Made by a program: the position numbers and the translations under genes. DNA of 64,000 bases from Stenotrophomonas maltophilia. GTDB taxonomy: Bacteria; Pseudomonadota; Gammaproteobacteria; Xanthomonadales; Xanthomonadaceae. A model generated the notes under the pieces. It saw only the letters and a program-made list of their open reading frames with translations. It had not been told where the DNA came from and did not search any database. The stretch lies in contig NZ_CP154630.1 of NCBI RefSeq assembly GCF_039555535.1, positions 2,617,001 through 2,681,000 of the forward strand, in the 5' to 3' direction. Positions within the stretch are counted from its first letter, which is position 1, and each line of letters starts with the position of its first letter. Positions 27,535 to 36,880 of this stretch are shown here, one piece after another.

Positions 27535-27558
27535 AACGCCTGGGCTTGCCCGGGCGTT
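27535..27558 (+). terminator. hairpin terminator after fleQ
   Basis: AACGCCTGGGC-TT-GCCCGGGCGTT, followed by TGGTGTTTGT, a weak T-rich tail. Confidence 0.6.
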
Positions 27559-27574
27559 GGTGTTTGTGGCGCCC

Positions 27575-27613
27575 GGGGTCAGATCCCTTTCCGCTGGAAG
27601 GGGATCTGACCCC
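27575..27613. repeat. GGGGTCAGA-type palindromic element
   Basis: GGGGTCAGATCCC ... GGGATCTGACCCC with the inner stem CCTTTCC/GGAAGGGG. First of five members of this family in the window (others at 27701, 60590, 63160, 63218). Confidence 0.8.
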
Positions 27614-27700
27614 CCGCGCACTCACAGCGCCGGAATTCCGGCCACTGGACCCTGCGGCCCCAGGCCAGAAAACCGACGCCGGTTAAATGGCGCCATGACC

Positions 27701-27739
27701 GGGGTCAGAGCCCGTTGCACTGCAACGGGATCTGCCCCC
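27701..27739. repeat. GGGGTCAGA-type palindromic element, diverged
   Basis: GGGGTCAGAGCCCGTTGCA / TGCAACGGGATCTGCCCC. Same outer arms as the copy at 27575, different inner stem. Confidence 0.7.
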
Positions 27740-27748
27740 CTCCGAGCA

Positions 27749-27768
27749 GTGTCGACCAAGGTCGACAC
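27749..27768. repeat. SMAG-like hairpin
   Basis: GTGTCGACC-AA-GGTCGACAC, the same design as the hairpin after fliK at 34781. Confidence 0.6.
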
Positions 27769-27800
27769 CCACCATCAGATCGCAGAGAACTGTCGAAGGC

Positions 27801-27894
27801 GGGGTGGGTCCGGTTGCGGGGGCGTGAGCCGCATGGATGCGGCGACCGAGCCTCCATGGACGGATTTACGGCGCCCCCCGCAACCGGACCCACC
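27801..27894. repeat. ~94-base imperfect palindrome
   Basis: Outer arms GGGTGGGTCCGGTTGCGGGG and CGCAACCGGACCCACCCC pair over more than 20 bp; the interior has a smaller hairpin GCCGCATGGATGCGGC and CCTCCATGGACGG. It would form a long cruciform or RNA stem. Confidence 0.75.
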
Positions 27895-27915
27895 CCGCCA
27901 TCCCACGGAATGTTC

Positions 27916-27947
<32 letters not shown>

Positions 27948-28036
27948 CGGCCAGCGGCCGGCACTACCGCGGGGAGCGGGGTGCAACCCCGCACGCACAC
28001 CCAACCTCCTCACTTCACTGAATCGAAAACCGGTTT

Positions 28037-28052
28037 CGGCACGGCACTTGCA
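28037..28052 (+). promoter_or_regulatory. sigma-54 promoter of fliEFGHIJK
   Basis: CGGCAC-GGCAC-TTGCA, -24 GG and -12 GC in register, 46 bases before fliE. Confidence 0.85.
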
Positions 28053-28098
28053 CTGGCTCCAGCAGACAACCCCATCCCTGTTTCTGGAACCGTTGCAG

Positions 28099-28464
28099 AT
28101 GTCCCACTCCGTCACTTCGATCCTTTCGCAGATCCGCTCCTATCAGACCCAGATGGGACAGCCGGCGCTCAACCCGCTGGGCGAAACCCCGCGCAGCAAT
28201 GCCCTGCCGGGCACGGTGCTGGAAGCACCGCAGGCCCAGCCGGCCAGCTTCACCGAAACCCTGCGTGGTGCGATTGCCGGCGTCAACGACGCGCAACAGA
28301 AGTCCGGCGCCCTGGCCAAGGCCTTCGAAATGGGCGACCCCAGTGCCGACCTGGCCAAGGTGATGGTCGCCTCGCAGCAGTCCCAGATCGCCTTCCGCGC
28401 CACCGTGGAAGTCCGCAACCGTCTCGTCCAGGCTTACCAGGACGTGATGAACATGCCGCTGTAA
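28099..28464 (+). CDS. fliE: MS-ring/rod junction protein FliE
   Basis: 121 aa. It joins the MS ring to the rod and is the first exported substrate. The C-terminal half is conserved (SFTETLRGAIAGVNDAQQKS, EVRNRLVQAYQDVMNMPL). The ATG lies 46 bases after the sigma-54 site. Confidence 0.94.
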   Translation: MSHSVTSILSQIRSYQTQMGQPALNPLGETPRSNALPGTVLEAPQAQPASFTETLRGAIAGVNDAQQKSGALAKAFEMGDPSADLAKVMVASQQSQIAFRATVEVRNRLVQAYQDVMNMPL

Positions 28465-28477
28465 GGAACATTGACGC

Positions 28478-30124
28478 ATGGCACTGACGCTCTCCAAGGA
28501 CAGCCTGAACGCCGAGAAGGCCGGGCAATGGTTCGACCGCCTGCAGAGTCTGCAGATCACCCGTCGGCTGGGCCTGATGGCGATGATCGCGGTGGCGGTG
28601 GCGGCAGGCCTGTCCGTGTTCTTCTGGTCACAGAAGCCGGGCATGGTCCCGCTGTATACCGGCCTGGACCAGAAGGCGACCGCTGAAGCGACCGACCTGC
28701 TGCGCGCCGCGCAGATTCCGTTCGCGCTCGATCCCGCCACCGGCGGCATCACCGTGCCGGAGAAGAACCTGCACGACGCCCGCCTGAAGCTGGCCGGCTC
28801 CGGCCTGACCGACAGCGGCAAGCTTGGCTTCGAGCTGATGGAACGCGACCCGGGCTTCGGCGTCAGCCAGTTCGTCGAAAGCGCGCGCTACCAGCACGCG
28901 CTGGAAACCGAGCTGTCGCGCACCATCAACACGCTGCGCCCGGTGCGTGATTCGCGCGTGCACCTGGCCATTCCCAAGCCCAGCGCCTTCACCCGCCAGC
29001 GCGATGTCGCCAGCGCTTCGGTGACCCTGGAACTGCGCGGCGGCCAGCAGCTGGAACGCAGCCAGGTGGACGCCATCGTGCACATGGTCGCGGCCAGCAT
29101 CCCGGATCTTGCCCCGGAACGGGTGACCGTGGTCGACCAGAGCGGGCGCATGCTCAGCATCACCGACCCCAACAGCGAGGCGGCCGTCAACGCTGCCCAG
29201 TTCGAACAGGTGCGCCGCCAGGAAACCTCGTTCAACCAACGCATCCGCGAGCTTCTGGAACCGATGACCGGCCCGGGCCGCGTCAACCCGGAAGTGAGCG
29301 TGGACATGGATTTCTCGGTGACCGAAGAAGCCCGCGAGCTCTATAACGGCGAGCCGCAGAAGCTGCGCAGCGAGCAGATGAGCGAGAACACCACCAGCAC
29401 GCCGGGGCCGCAGGGTGTGCCGGGGGCGACCAGCAACAGCCCGCCGGGCCAGCAGGCCGCGCCGGCCACCGCGCAGACCCCGACCGAAAGCAGCAAGAAC
29501 GCGACCCGCAACTACGAGCTGGACCGCACCCTGCAGCACACCCGCCAGCCCGCGGGCCGCATCAAGCGCGTGTCGGTGGCAGTGCTGGTGGACAACGTGC
29601 CGCGCGCCGGCGCCAACGGCAAGATGAGCCCGCAGCCGCTGTCGGCCGCCGAGCTGACCCGCGTCGAGGCCTTGGTGAAGCAGGCGGTCGGCTTCAACGC
29701 CGAGCGTGGCGACACCGTGTCGGTGATGAACGCCCCGTTCGTGCGCGAGATCACGCCCGAGGAAGGCCCGGCCTGGTGGGAGCTGCCTTGGGTGCACGAC
29801 GCCGGCCGCATGCTGCTCGGCGCGGTGGTGGTGCTGGCACTGCTGTTCGGCGTGCTGCGCCCGGCGCTGCGCGCGATCACCGGCCAGAACAAGAAGAACG
29901 ACGAGCACGCACTGGAACCGCATACCGCGGACGTGCAGCTGGTTGATGACGATGGCACCCCGCTGCCGGCGCTGGGCGCCGACCGGGCCAGCCTGGCCGG
30001 GCCAGACGCACTGGCCCTGCCGGTGGATTCATATGAGGAACGACTGCGGATGGCGCGTGAAGCCGTGAAGACCGACTCCAAGCGCGTGGCCCAGGTGGTC
30101 AAGGGCTGGGTGGCCAATGACTGA
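28478..30124 (+). CDS. fliF: flagellar MS-ring protein FliF
   Basis: 548 aa inner-membrane ring protein. First membrane helix about residues 28-48 (LGLMAMIAVAVAAGLSVFFW), ring-building domains with YTGLDQKATAEATDLL and LAGSGLTDSGKLGFELME, a Pro/Gly/Ser-rich stretch near 310-340, second membrane helix near 445-465, and a C-terminal cytoplasmic tail that binds FliG. It overlaps fliG by 8 bases. Confidence 0.96.
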   Translation: MALTLSKDSLNAEKAGQWFDRLQSLQITRRLGLMAMIAVAVAAGLSVFFWSQKPGMVPLYTGLDQKATAEATDLLRAAQIPFALDPATGGITVPEKNLHDARLKLAGSGLTDSGKLGFELMERDPGFGVSQFVESARYQHALETELSRTINTLRPVRDSRVHLAIPKPSAFTRQRDVASASVTLELRGGQQLERSQVDAIVHMVAASIPDLAPERVTVVDQSGRMLSITDPNSEAAVNAAQFEQVRRQETSFNQRIRELLEPMTGPGRVNPEVSVDMDFSVTEEARELYNGEPQKLRSEQMSENTTSTPGPQGVPGATSNSPPGQQAAPATAQTPTESSKNATRNYELDRTLQHTRQPAGRIKRVSVAVLVDNVPRAGANGKMSPQPLSAAELTRVEALVKQAVGFNAERGDTVSVMNAPFVREITPEEGPAWWELPWVHDAGRMLLGAVVVLALLFGVLRPALRAITGQNKKNDEHALEPHTADVQLVDDDGTPLPALGADRASLAGPDALALPVDSYEERLRMAREAVKTDSKRVAQVVKGWVAND

Positions 30125-31118
30125 GCCGCAATTGACCGGCGTGCAGCGCGCGGCCGTGCTGCTGCTTTCGCTGGGTGAGCTGGACGCGGCCGAGGTGCTG
30201 CGCCACATGGAACCCAAGGAAGTGCAGAAGATCGGCATCGCCATGGCCACCATGACCGACATCACCCGCGAGCAGGTGGAACGGGTGATGGACCAGTTCG
30301 GCCAGGAGCTGGGCTCGAAGACCTCACTGGGCGTGGGTTCGGATGACTACATCCGCAACATGCTGGTGCAGGCGCTGGGCAGCGAGAAGGCCGGCAACCT
30401 GATCGACCGCATCCTGCTCGGCCGCAACACCACCGGCCTGGACGCGCTGAAGTGGATGGACCCGCGCGCGGTGGCCGACCTGGTGCGCAACGAGCACCCG
30501 CAGATCATCGCCATCGTGATGGCGCACCTGGAAACAGACCAGGCCGCCGACGCACTGAAGCTGCTGCCCGACCGTACCCGCGTCGACGTACTGCTGCGCA
30601 TCGCCACCCTCGACGGCATTCCGCCGAACGCGCTCAATGAACTCAACGAGATCATGGAGCGCCAGTTCGCCGGCAACCAGAACCTGAAGTCGTCCAACAT
30701 CGGCGGCGTGCAGTGCGCGGCCAACATCCTGAACTTCATGGACAGCGGCCAGGACCAAGCGATCCTGGGCGAAATCGCACGCATCGATGCGCCACTGAGC
30801 AACCGCATCCAGGACCTGATGTTCGTGTTCGACGATCTGGTCGATCTGGACGATCGCGAAATGCAGCTGGTCCTGCGCGAAGTGAGCGGCGAGCGCCTGG
30901 GCTTGGCCCTGCGCGGTGCCGACATCAAGGTGCGCGACAAGATCACCCGCAACATGTCGCAGCGCGCGGCCGAAATCCTGCTGGAGGACATGGAAGCCCG
31001 TGGCCCGGTGCGCCTGTCCGACGTGGAAGGCGCGCAGCGCGAGATCCTGGCCATCGTCAAGCGCATGGCCGATGAAGGCACCGTCACCATCGGTGGCAGC
31101 GCGGAGGCCATGCTGTGA
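30117..31118 (+). CDS. fliG: flagellar motor switch protein FliG
   Basis: 333 aa. Rotor part that touches the stator and sets rotation direction together with FliM and FliN. Conserved: GVQRAAVLLLSLGELDAAEV at the start, EHPQIIAIVMAHLE in the middle domain, and C-terminal DLVDLDDREMQLVLREVSGE and KIRNMSQRAAE-like torque helix residues (ITRNMSQRAAEILLEDME). Confidence 0.96.
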   Translation: MTEPQLTGVQRAAVLLLSLGELDAAEVLRHMEPKEVQKIGIAMATMTDITREQVERVMDQFGQELGSKTSLGVGSDDYIRNMLVQALGSEKAGNLIDRILLGRNTTGLDALKWMDPRAVADLVRNEHPQIIAIVMAHLETDQAADALKLLPDRTRVDVLLRIATLDGIPPNALNELNEIMERQFAGNQNLKSSNIGGVQCAANILNFMDSGQDQAILGEIARIDAPLSNRIQDLMFVFDDLVDLDDREMQLVLREVSGERLGLALRGADIKVRDKITRNMSQRAAEILLEDMEARGPVRLSDVEGAQREILAIVKRMADEGTVTIGGSAEAML

Positions 31119-31756
31119 GCAACGTCGTGCGCTGGCTTGCCCCGGACCTGCTGGCCCAGCCCGAACCGGCGCTGGCGCAGGAAGATGTGTTCGAACTCAC
31201 CGAGCCGGACCCGGAACACGAACCCGAGCCACCGCTGCAGCTGCCGACCCTGGAGGAGATCCAGGCGATCCAGGACAGCGCCGAGAAGGAAGGCTTCCAG
31301 CACGGCCATGCCGACGGCTACAGCCAGGGCCAGGCCGAGGTGCGGCGCCTCGCCGCGCAGATCGAAGGCATCCTGGACAACTTCAGCCGGCCGCTGGTGC
31401 GGCTGGAGAATGAAGTGGTCGGTGCGCTCGGCGAGCTGGCCGTGCGCATCGCCGGTGCCCTGGTCGGGCGTGCCTACGAGGCCGACCCTGCGCTGTTGGC
31501 GCAGCTGGTCGGCGAGGCCATCGACGCGGTCGGAGGCAGCACCCGCGAAGTCGAGGTGCGCCTGCACCCCGACGACATCGCCGCCCTCGCCCCCCTGCTG
31601 AACCTGTCGCCGCAGCAGCGCCTGGTGCCCGATACCAGCCTGAGCCGCGGCGACCTGCGCGTGCATGCTGAAGCGGTGCGCATCGACGGCACCCTGGAAG
31701 CCCGCCTGCGTGGCGCGCTGGATGCGGTGATCCGCCAGACCGGAGCAGGCGCATGA
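31115..31756 (+). CDS. fliH: flagellar export apparatus protein FliH
   Basis: 213 aa. Peripheral stalk of the export ATPase, regulating FliI. The acidic N-terminus is followed by a helical region (AEKEGFQHGHADGYSQGQAE) and the conserved C-terminal domain (EVRLHPDDIAALAPLL). ATGA-type overlaps with fliG (GTGA) and fliI. Confidence 0.9.
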   Translation: MSNVVRWLAPDLLAQPEPALAQEDVFELTEPDPEHEPEPPLQLPTLEEIQAIQDSAEKEGFQHGHADGYSQGQAEVRRLAAQIEGILDNFSRPLVRLENEVVGALGELAVRIAGALVGRAYEADPALLAQLVGEAIDAVGGSTREVEVRLHPDDIAALAPLLNLSPQQRLVPDTSLSRGDLRVHAEAVRIDGTLEARLRGALDAVIRQTGAGA

Positions 31757-33138
31757 CGCCCGAATCGCAGCCGGCACCACCGCCCGCCGACTGGGCCATG
31801 GCCCGCAACCTGCGCCTGGCCCGTCGCCTCGACGGCCTGCGCGTGGATACCGCGCATGGTCGCGGCCTGATCCGCGAGGGCGTGCTGCGCCGCGCGGTCG
31901 GGCTCACCCTGGAAGCGGTTGGCTGCGAGGCGCCGCTGGGCGCCAGTTGCAAGGTGGAAGTGGTCGACGGTGGCTGGGTCGATGCCGAAGTGGTCGGCTT
32001 TGCCGGCGAGCGCACCTACCTGATGCCCAGCGCTGAACTGCACGGCCTGCTGCCCAACGCCCGCGTGGTGCCGTCGGCGCGCCGCGGTGGCGTGGAAGTC
32101 GGCGAAGGCCTGCTCGGCCGGGTCATCGACAGTGATGGCGTGCCGCTGGACGGCAAGGGGCCGATCCGCGCCGAAGGCCACGTCGGCATGGCCGGTGTCT
32201 CGATCAATCCGCTGGCACGTGAACCGATCACCCAGCCGCTGGATGTGGGCGTGCGCGCGATCAACGCGCTGCTGCCGATCGGCCGCGGCCAGCGTGTCGG
32301 CCTGTTCGCCGGTTCCGGCGTCGGCAAATCCACGCTGCTCGGCATGATGACCCGCTACACCGCTGCCGATGTGATCGTGGTCGGGCTGATCGGTGAACGT
32401 GGCCGCGAAGTCCGTGATTTCGTCGAAACCACTCTGGGTGAGGAAGGCCTGCGCCGCGCCGTGGTGGTGGCCAGCCCGGCCGACCGCCCGCCGCTGGCAC
32501 GCCTGCACGGCGCCTACCGTGCCACCGCCATTGCCGAATGGTTCCGCGACCAGGGACTGAATGTGCTGCTGCTGATGGACTCGCTGACCCGCTTCGCCCA
32601 GGCACAGCGCGAGATCGGCCTGTCGGTCGGCGAGCCGCCGACCACCCGCGGCTACCCGCCGTCGGTGTTCGCCAAGCTGCCGGCGCTGGTCGAACGCGCC
32701 GGCAACGGCGCCAAGGGGCGTGGTTCGATCACGGCGTTCTACACGGTGCTGACCGAGGGCGACGATCCGCAGGACCCGATCGCCGATGCCGCCCGCGCGA
32801 TCCTCGATGGTCACATCCTGCTCTCGCGGCGCGTGGCCGACAGCGGCCTGTATCCGGCCATCGACGTCGAATCGTCAGTCAGCCGAGTGGTCACGGAAAT
32901 CGCCGACGAGCCGTGGCGCCTGCGCATCCGCAAGCTGAAGCGGCTGGTCTCGGCCTACTCGGCCAACCGCGACCTGATCGCCATCGGTGCGTACCAGCGC
33001 GGCAACGACGCGGCCACCGACGAAGCCCTGGAACGCTGGCCGGAAATCATGGAGTTCCTCGGCCAGGACGTTGCCAAGGCCGCAGATCTCCCGCACAGCC
33101 AGGCGGCACTGCAGCGCCTGGTGGAACAAGAGAGTTAA
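31753..33138 (+). CDS. fliI: flagellum-specific export ATPase FliI
   Basis: 461 aa. F1-beta-like ATPase that unloads export substrates. Walker A GLFAGSGVGKST (~177-188), Walker B region LLLMDSLTRFA, and PSVFAKLPALVERAG. ATGA overlap with fliH. Confidence 0.96.
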   Translation: MTPESQPAPPPADWAMARNLRLARRLDGLRVDTAHGRGLIREGVLRRAVGLTLEAVGCEAPLGASCKVEVVDGGWVDAEVVGFAGERTYLMPSAELHGLLPNARVVPSARRGGVEVGEGLLGRVIDSDGVPLDGKGPIRAEGHVGMAGVSINPLAREPITQPLDVGVRAINALLPIGRGQRVGLFAGSGVGKSTLLGMMTRYTAADVIVVGLIGERGREVRDFVETTLGEEGLRRAVVVASPADRPPLARLHGAYRATAIAEWFRDQGLNVLLLMDSLTRFAQAQREIGLSVGEPPTTRGYPPSVFAKLPALVERAGNGAKGRGSITAFYTVLTEGDDPQDPIADAARAILDGHILLSRRVADSGLYPAIDVESSVSRVVTEIADEPWRLRIRKLKRLVSAYSANRDLIAIGAYQRGNDAATDEALERWPEIMEFLGQDVAKAADLPHSQAALQRLVEQES

Positions 33139-33141
33139 GCC

Positions 33142-33609
33142 ATGAACCAGTCCAAGCGCATCGATCCCCTGCTCAAGCGGGCCCAGGAACACGAGGACGC
33201 GGTCGCCCGAGACCTCGCTGAACGCCAGCGCGTTCTCGATACCCATCTATCGCGACTGGACGAACTGCGACGTTATGCCGAGGAGTACGCAAACGCGCAG
33301 ATGGCAGCGACCAGCCCGGCGCAGCTGCTGAACCGTCGCGCTTTCCTGGACCGCCTGGACAGTGCGGTCGAGCAGCAGCAAGCCACGGTCAACGGCAACC
33401 GCGAAAAAGTGGAAGCCGAGCGTGCCCGCCTGATCCTGGCCAGCCGGGACAAGGCCGTGCTGGAACAGCTCGCCGCCAGCTACCGCGCGCAGGAAAAAGT
33501 GGTGACCGATCGCCGCGACCAGCGCGAGATGGACGACATCGGTGCGCGCCGCGCGCGCCTTGTACAGGCCGAAGACCAGGATGGCACCGAGCAGGGAGGC
33601 CGCTCGTGA
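33142..33609 (+). CDS. fliJ: flagellar export protein FliJ
   Basis: 155 aa coiled-coil protein, the central stalk of the export ATPase and an escort for chaperones. Highly charged heptads throughout (LDELRRYAEEYANAQ, QQQATVNGNREKVEAERARL). It starts 3 bases after fliI and overlaps fliK. Confidence 0.9.
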   Translation: MNQSKRIDPLLKRAQEHEDAVARDLAERQRVLDTHLSRLDELRRYAEEYANAQMAATSPAQLLNRRAFLDRLDSAVEQQQATVNGNREKVEAERARLILASRDKAVLEQLAASYRAQEKVVTDRRDQREMDDIGARRARLVQAEDQDGTEQGGRS

Positions 33610-34775
33610 TGCCCTCCCCGCTCGCCAGCAGCGCCAACGCGCAGACACAGAATTCCGGCGGCGCTGCAGCGCGCGCACCGCGCAGCGAGGGCGGCAAGGA
33701 ATTCGGCCAGCTGCTGCAGGGTGGCGCGCCCTCTGCAGCCGCCCCTGCCAGCAGCGCCACCACGCCGACGCCATCCACGCCGAGCCAGCCATCGACCCCC
33801 GACAGCAATGGCCAGGCTCCCGGCGAACGCAACGCAGAAGGCGAAGCGGCAAGCGCTGAAACGTCGCCGCTGCCGCCCGTTGCCGCCACCCCGGCTGGAC
33901 CCGGCACCGACAAGGACACGCCCGCCGCGACCGAGGATGCCCCGTGGCCACCGCTCGGCCTGGCCGGCCTGGTGCTGGCGATGCCGACGCCCGTGGATCC
34001 GGCCGCCGCTCTGCCGACCACCGCTGCACCGTCGCTGTCCAGCGACGGTAGCGCGCTGCCCGCTGCCCCCGCCGCGAACCCGGCGCTGCCCGCAACCGCC
34101 CCAGCAGCGGCTACCGCAGCCGCAGCGACGGCCGACGGCAAACCTGCGGCGACCAGCGCTGGGGATGCCAGCGCGCTGCCACTGCCGGAGATGATCCCGC
34201 CCGGCAAGCGCAGCGAGCGCGGCGAAGGCAGTGACGTGGCTGCCTTCGGCGACCGCAACAGTGCACCACTGCTGCACGCACCGGCAGCGGCCGCCGTGCA
34301 GGACCTGAAAGCGGCGCTCGCCACCGGCAACGCGATCTTCAATGGCGAACCCACGCCCAAGCCCGTGCTGGGTGACGACGGCTTCGACCAGGCCATCGGC
34401 GCGCGCCTGGGCTGGCTGGCCGACCAGAAGATCGGTCACGCCCACATCCGCCTGAGTCCGGACGACATGGGCCCGGTGGATGTTCGCCTGCAGTTGAACG
34501 GCGACAAGGTGCATGCCAGCTTCAGCAGCCCGCACGTGGACGTGCGGCAGGCGCTGGAAAGCAGCCTGCCGCGCCTGCGCGAGCTGCTGGGCGAACAGGG
34601 CTTCCAACTGGCCCACGCCGATGTCGGCCACCAGGCGCCTGGAGGTGACGGCAGTGCGTCGGGGCAATCCGGCGCCGGCGGCATGGCCGGTGACGGAGAA
34701 CCGTCGCCGGGTGACACCAGCGTGTCGTCCGCGCAGTTGATCCGCCAGCGCGGATTGCTGGACGCCTACGCCTGA
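33606..34775 (+). CDS. fliK: flagellar hook-length control protein FliK
   Basis: 389 aa. Molecular ruler that measures the hook and switches export specificity through FlhB. The first ~230 residues are Ala/Pro-rich and low in complexity, as is usual; the conserved C-terminal domain has GHAHIRLSPDDMGPVDVRLQ and ALESSLPRLRELLGEQGFQL. Confidence 0.92.
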   Translation: MMPSPLASSANAQTQNSGGAAARAPRSEGGKEFGQLLQGGAPSAAAPASSATTPTPSTPSQPSTPDSNGQAPGERNAEGEAASAETSPLPPVAATPAGPGTDKDTPAATEDAPWPPLGLAGLVLAMPTPVDPAAALPTTAAPSLSSDGSALPAAPAANPALPATAPAAATAAAATADGKPAATSAGDASALPLPEMIPPGKRSERGEGSDVAAFGDRNSAPLLHAPAAAAVQDLKAALATGNAIFNGEPTPKPVLGDDGFDQAIGARLGWLADQKIGHAHIRLSPDDMGPVDVRLQLNGDKVHASFSSPHVDVRQALESSLPRLRELLGEQGFQLAHADVGHQAPGGDGSASGQSGAGGMAGDGEPSPGDTSVSSAQLIRQRGLLDAYA

Positions 34776-34780
34776 CAGAC

Positions 34781-34804
34781 GTGCCAACCAAGGTTGGCAC
34801 CTAC
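34781..34804. repeat. SMAG-like hairpin after fliK
   Basis: GTGCCAACC-AA-GGTTGGCAC followed by CTAC, i.e. a GTAG-ended hairpin on the minus strand. It closes the fliE-K unit in the 242-base gap before fliL. Confidence 0.7.
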
Positions 34805-34966
34805 CAGAGTGGGGCGGTCGGCGCCCACCAGGGCACAGGGGCACCGGGGCAATGGAGCCGGCCAGGATCGGCACTTCGCCGTATCGCGTTGGTGGCTGCG
34901 GAGCTTGCTCCGCACGGCCGCACCGGCACCCCGACGGAATTCCGTCGCACCCCACTGCCCCATCTT

Positions 34967-34982
34967 CGGCACACCCCTTGCA
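34967..34982 (+). promoter_or_regulatory. sigma-54 promoter of fliLMNOPQR
   Basis: CGGCAC-ACCCC-TTGCA, differing from the flgB site by one base; 35 bases before the fliL GTG. Confidence 0.88.
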
Positions 34983-35017
34983 TATCCCGGTGAAGCAACC
35001 CTCAGGAGCTTCACCCC

Positions 35018-35533
35018 GTGGCCGCAGCCGCTGACAAAACCAAGAAGACCGCCGAGAAGGACAAGGCCGCCAAGCCGCGCAGTCCGATCCTGATCACCGC
35101 ATTGGTGGCCGTGCTGGCCGCCGCCGCCGCTGGTGGCGGCGTCTGGTTCTTCACCCAGTCCAAGCCGGAAGAGAAGACCGCGCAGGCCCCGAAGAAGTCG
35201 GCCACCCCGGCGCCGGCGCAGTACTTCGCGCTCGACCCGGCCTTCGTGGTCAACCTCAACGGCCCCATCGACGGCCCGCGCTACCTGCAGCTGGAAGTGC
35301 AGCTGATGACGCGTGACCCGGCCGCGCTGGAGGCGATCAAGACCCACGCGCCGGCCATCCGTGCACGCCTGCTGATGCTGTTCTCGCAGGTCAGCCCCGA
35401 CCAGATCGCCGATGTCGCCGGCAAGCAGAAGCTGCAGGCTGCGTCGCTGGCCGAAGTGCAGAAAGTGCTCAAGGCCGAGACCGGCAGCAATGGTGCCGAC
35501 GACCTGCTGTTCACCAGTTTCGTGACCCAGTAA
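35018..35533 (+). CDS. fliL: flagellar basal-body-associated protein FliL
   Basis: 171 aa, GTG start behind CAGGAG. Short basic cytoplasmic N-terminus, one membrane helix (~27-48, ILITALVAVLAAAAAGGGVW) and a periplasmic domain (YFALDPAFVVNLNGPIDGPR). It supports stator function in many species. Confidence 0.94.
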   Translation: MAAAADKTKKTAEKDKAAKPRSPILITALVAVLAAAAAGGGVWFFTQSKPEEKTAQAPKKSATPAPAQYFALDPAFVVNLNGPIDGPRYLQLEVQLMTRDPAALEAIKTHAPAIRARLLMLFSQVSPDQIADVAGKQKLQAASLAEVQKVLKAETGSNGADDLLFTSFVTQ

Positions 35534-35543
35534 GGGCCCACCA

Positions 35544-36548
35544 ATGAATGATCTGTTGTCCCAGGACGAGATCGATGCCCTGCTCCACGGCGTGGACAGT
35601 GGCGCGGTCGAGACCGATCCGGAACCGCCGTCAGGCGAAGCGCGCTCATACGACTTCGCCAGCCAGGACCGCATCATCCGCGGTCGCATGCCAACCCTGG
35701 AAATGGTCCACGAGCGTTTCGCACGCCTGTGGCGGATCGGCCTGTTCAACCTGATCCGCCGCTCGGCCGAGCTGTCGGTGCGCGGCATCGAGCTGATCAA
35801 GTTCAACGACTACATGCACTCGCTGTATGTGCCGACCAACCTGAACCTGATCCGTTTCAAGCCGCTGCGTGGCACCGGCCTGATCGTGTTCGAACCGACC
35901 CTGGTGTTCGCCATCGTCGACAACTTCTTCGGTGGCGACGGGCGCTACCCGACCCGCATCGAAGGCCGCGAGTTCACCGCCACCGAAATGCGGGTGATCC
36001 ACCTGCTGCTGAAGCAGACCTTCGCCGACCTGCGCGAGGCCTGGGCACCGGTGATGGATGTCGATTTCGAGTACATCAACTCGGAGATCAACCCGCACTT
36101 CGCCAACATCGTGACGCCGCGCGAGTACGTGGTGGTGTGCCGCCTGCACGTCGAGCTCGATGGCGGTGGCGGCGACATCCACGTGACCCTGCCCTACTCG
36201 ATGCTGGAGCCGATCCGCGAGCTGCTCGACGCCGGCATCCAGAGCGACCGCAACGATCGCGACGAGAGCTGGGGGCAGACCCTGCGCGAACAGCTCAACA
36301 TCGCCGAGGTGACCCTGTCCAGCGTGCTGGCCAGCAAGCGCATGACGCTGCGTGACCTGACCCAGCTGAAGGTCGGCGACATCCTGCCGATCGAGCTCAG
36401 CCCGCAGGTGCCGTTGTGCGTGGAGAACATCCCGGTGTTCACCGGCGAGTTCGGCATCGCCAACGGCATGAACGCCGTGAAGATCACCGCTACCCATCCG
36501 CCGGGCACCCGCCCGCGCGTACCCGTCATCCAGGAAGACCCGCAATGA
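35544..36548 (+). CDS. fliM: flagellar motor switch protein FliM
   Basis: 334 aa, C-ring protein that binds phospho-CheY. The N-terminal CheY-docking peptide LSQDEIDALLHG is at residues 5-16; the CheC-like middle domain contains DFASQDRIIRGRMPTLE and FEPTLVFAIVDNFFGGDGRY; the C-terminal SpoA domain follows. ATGA overlap with fliN. Confidence 0.96.
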   Translation: MNDLLSQDEIDALLHGVDSGAVETDPEPPSGEARSYDFASQDRIIRGRMPTLEMVHERFARLWRIGLFNLIRRSAELSVRGIELIKFNDYMHSLYVPTNLNLIRFKPLRGTGLIVFEPTLVFAIVDNFFGGDGRYPTRIEGREFTATEMRVIHLLLKQTFADLREAWAPVMDVDFEYINSEINPHFANIVTPREYVVVCRLHVELDGGGGDIHVTLPYSMLEPIRELLDAGIQSDRNDRDESWGQTLREQLNIAEVTLSSVLASKRMTLRDLTQLKVGDILPIELSPQVPLCVENIPVFTGEFGIANGMNAVKITATHPPGTRPRVPVIQEDPQ

Positions 36549-36880
36549 ACGATATCGACGCCCTCGAACCCACCCCGGCCCAGTTCAGCAGCCTGCAGGC
36601 CGACGAGGCGAACGGCCCGGACCTGAACCTGGACGTGATCCTGGACGTGCCGGTGACGCTGTCGCTGGAAGTCGGTCGCGCGCGCCTACCGATCCGCAAC
36701 CTGCTGCAGCTCAACCAGGGCTCGGTGGTGGAGCTGGAACGCGGCGCCGGCGAATCGCTGGATGTGTTCGTCAACGGCACCCTGATCGCCCACGGCGAAG
36801 TGGTGGTGATCAATGACCGCTTCGGCGTGCGCCTGACCGACGTGGTCAGCCCGAGCGAGCGGATCCGGAGACTGCGTTGA
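36545..36880 (+). CDS. fliN: flagellar motor switch protein FliN
   Basis: 111 aa. C-ring subunit with a SpoA domain (VILDVPVTLSLEVGRARLPI, LNQGSVVELERGAGE, VVVINDRFGVRLTDVVSPSE). It also docks FliH. Coupled at both ends (ATGA with fliM, TTGA with fliO). Confidence 0.96.
   Translation: MNDIDALEPTPAQFSSLQADEANGPDLNLDVILDVPVTLSLEVGRARLPIRNLLQLNQGSVVELERGAGESLDVFVNGTLIAHGEVVVINDRFGVRLTDVVSPSERIRRLR

Noticed and set aside
27749..27768. Matching AA-centred hairpins at 27749 and 34781 as FleQ sites for the fliE and fliL promoters
   Set aside because: Both look like the GTAG-type SMAG repeats found at many sites not linked to sigma-54 promoters.
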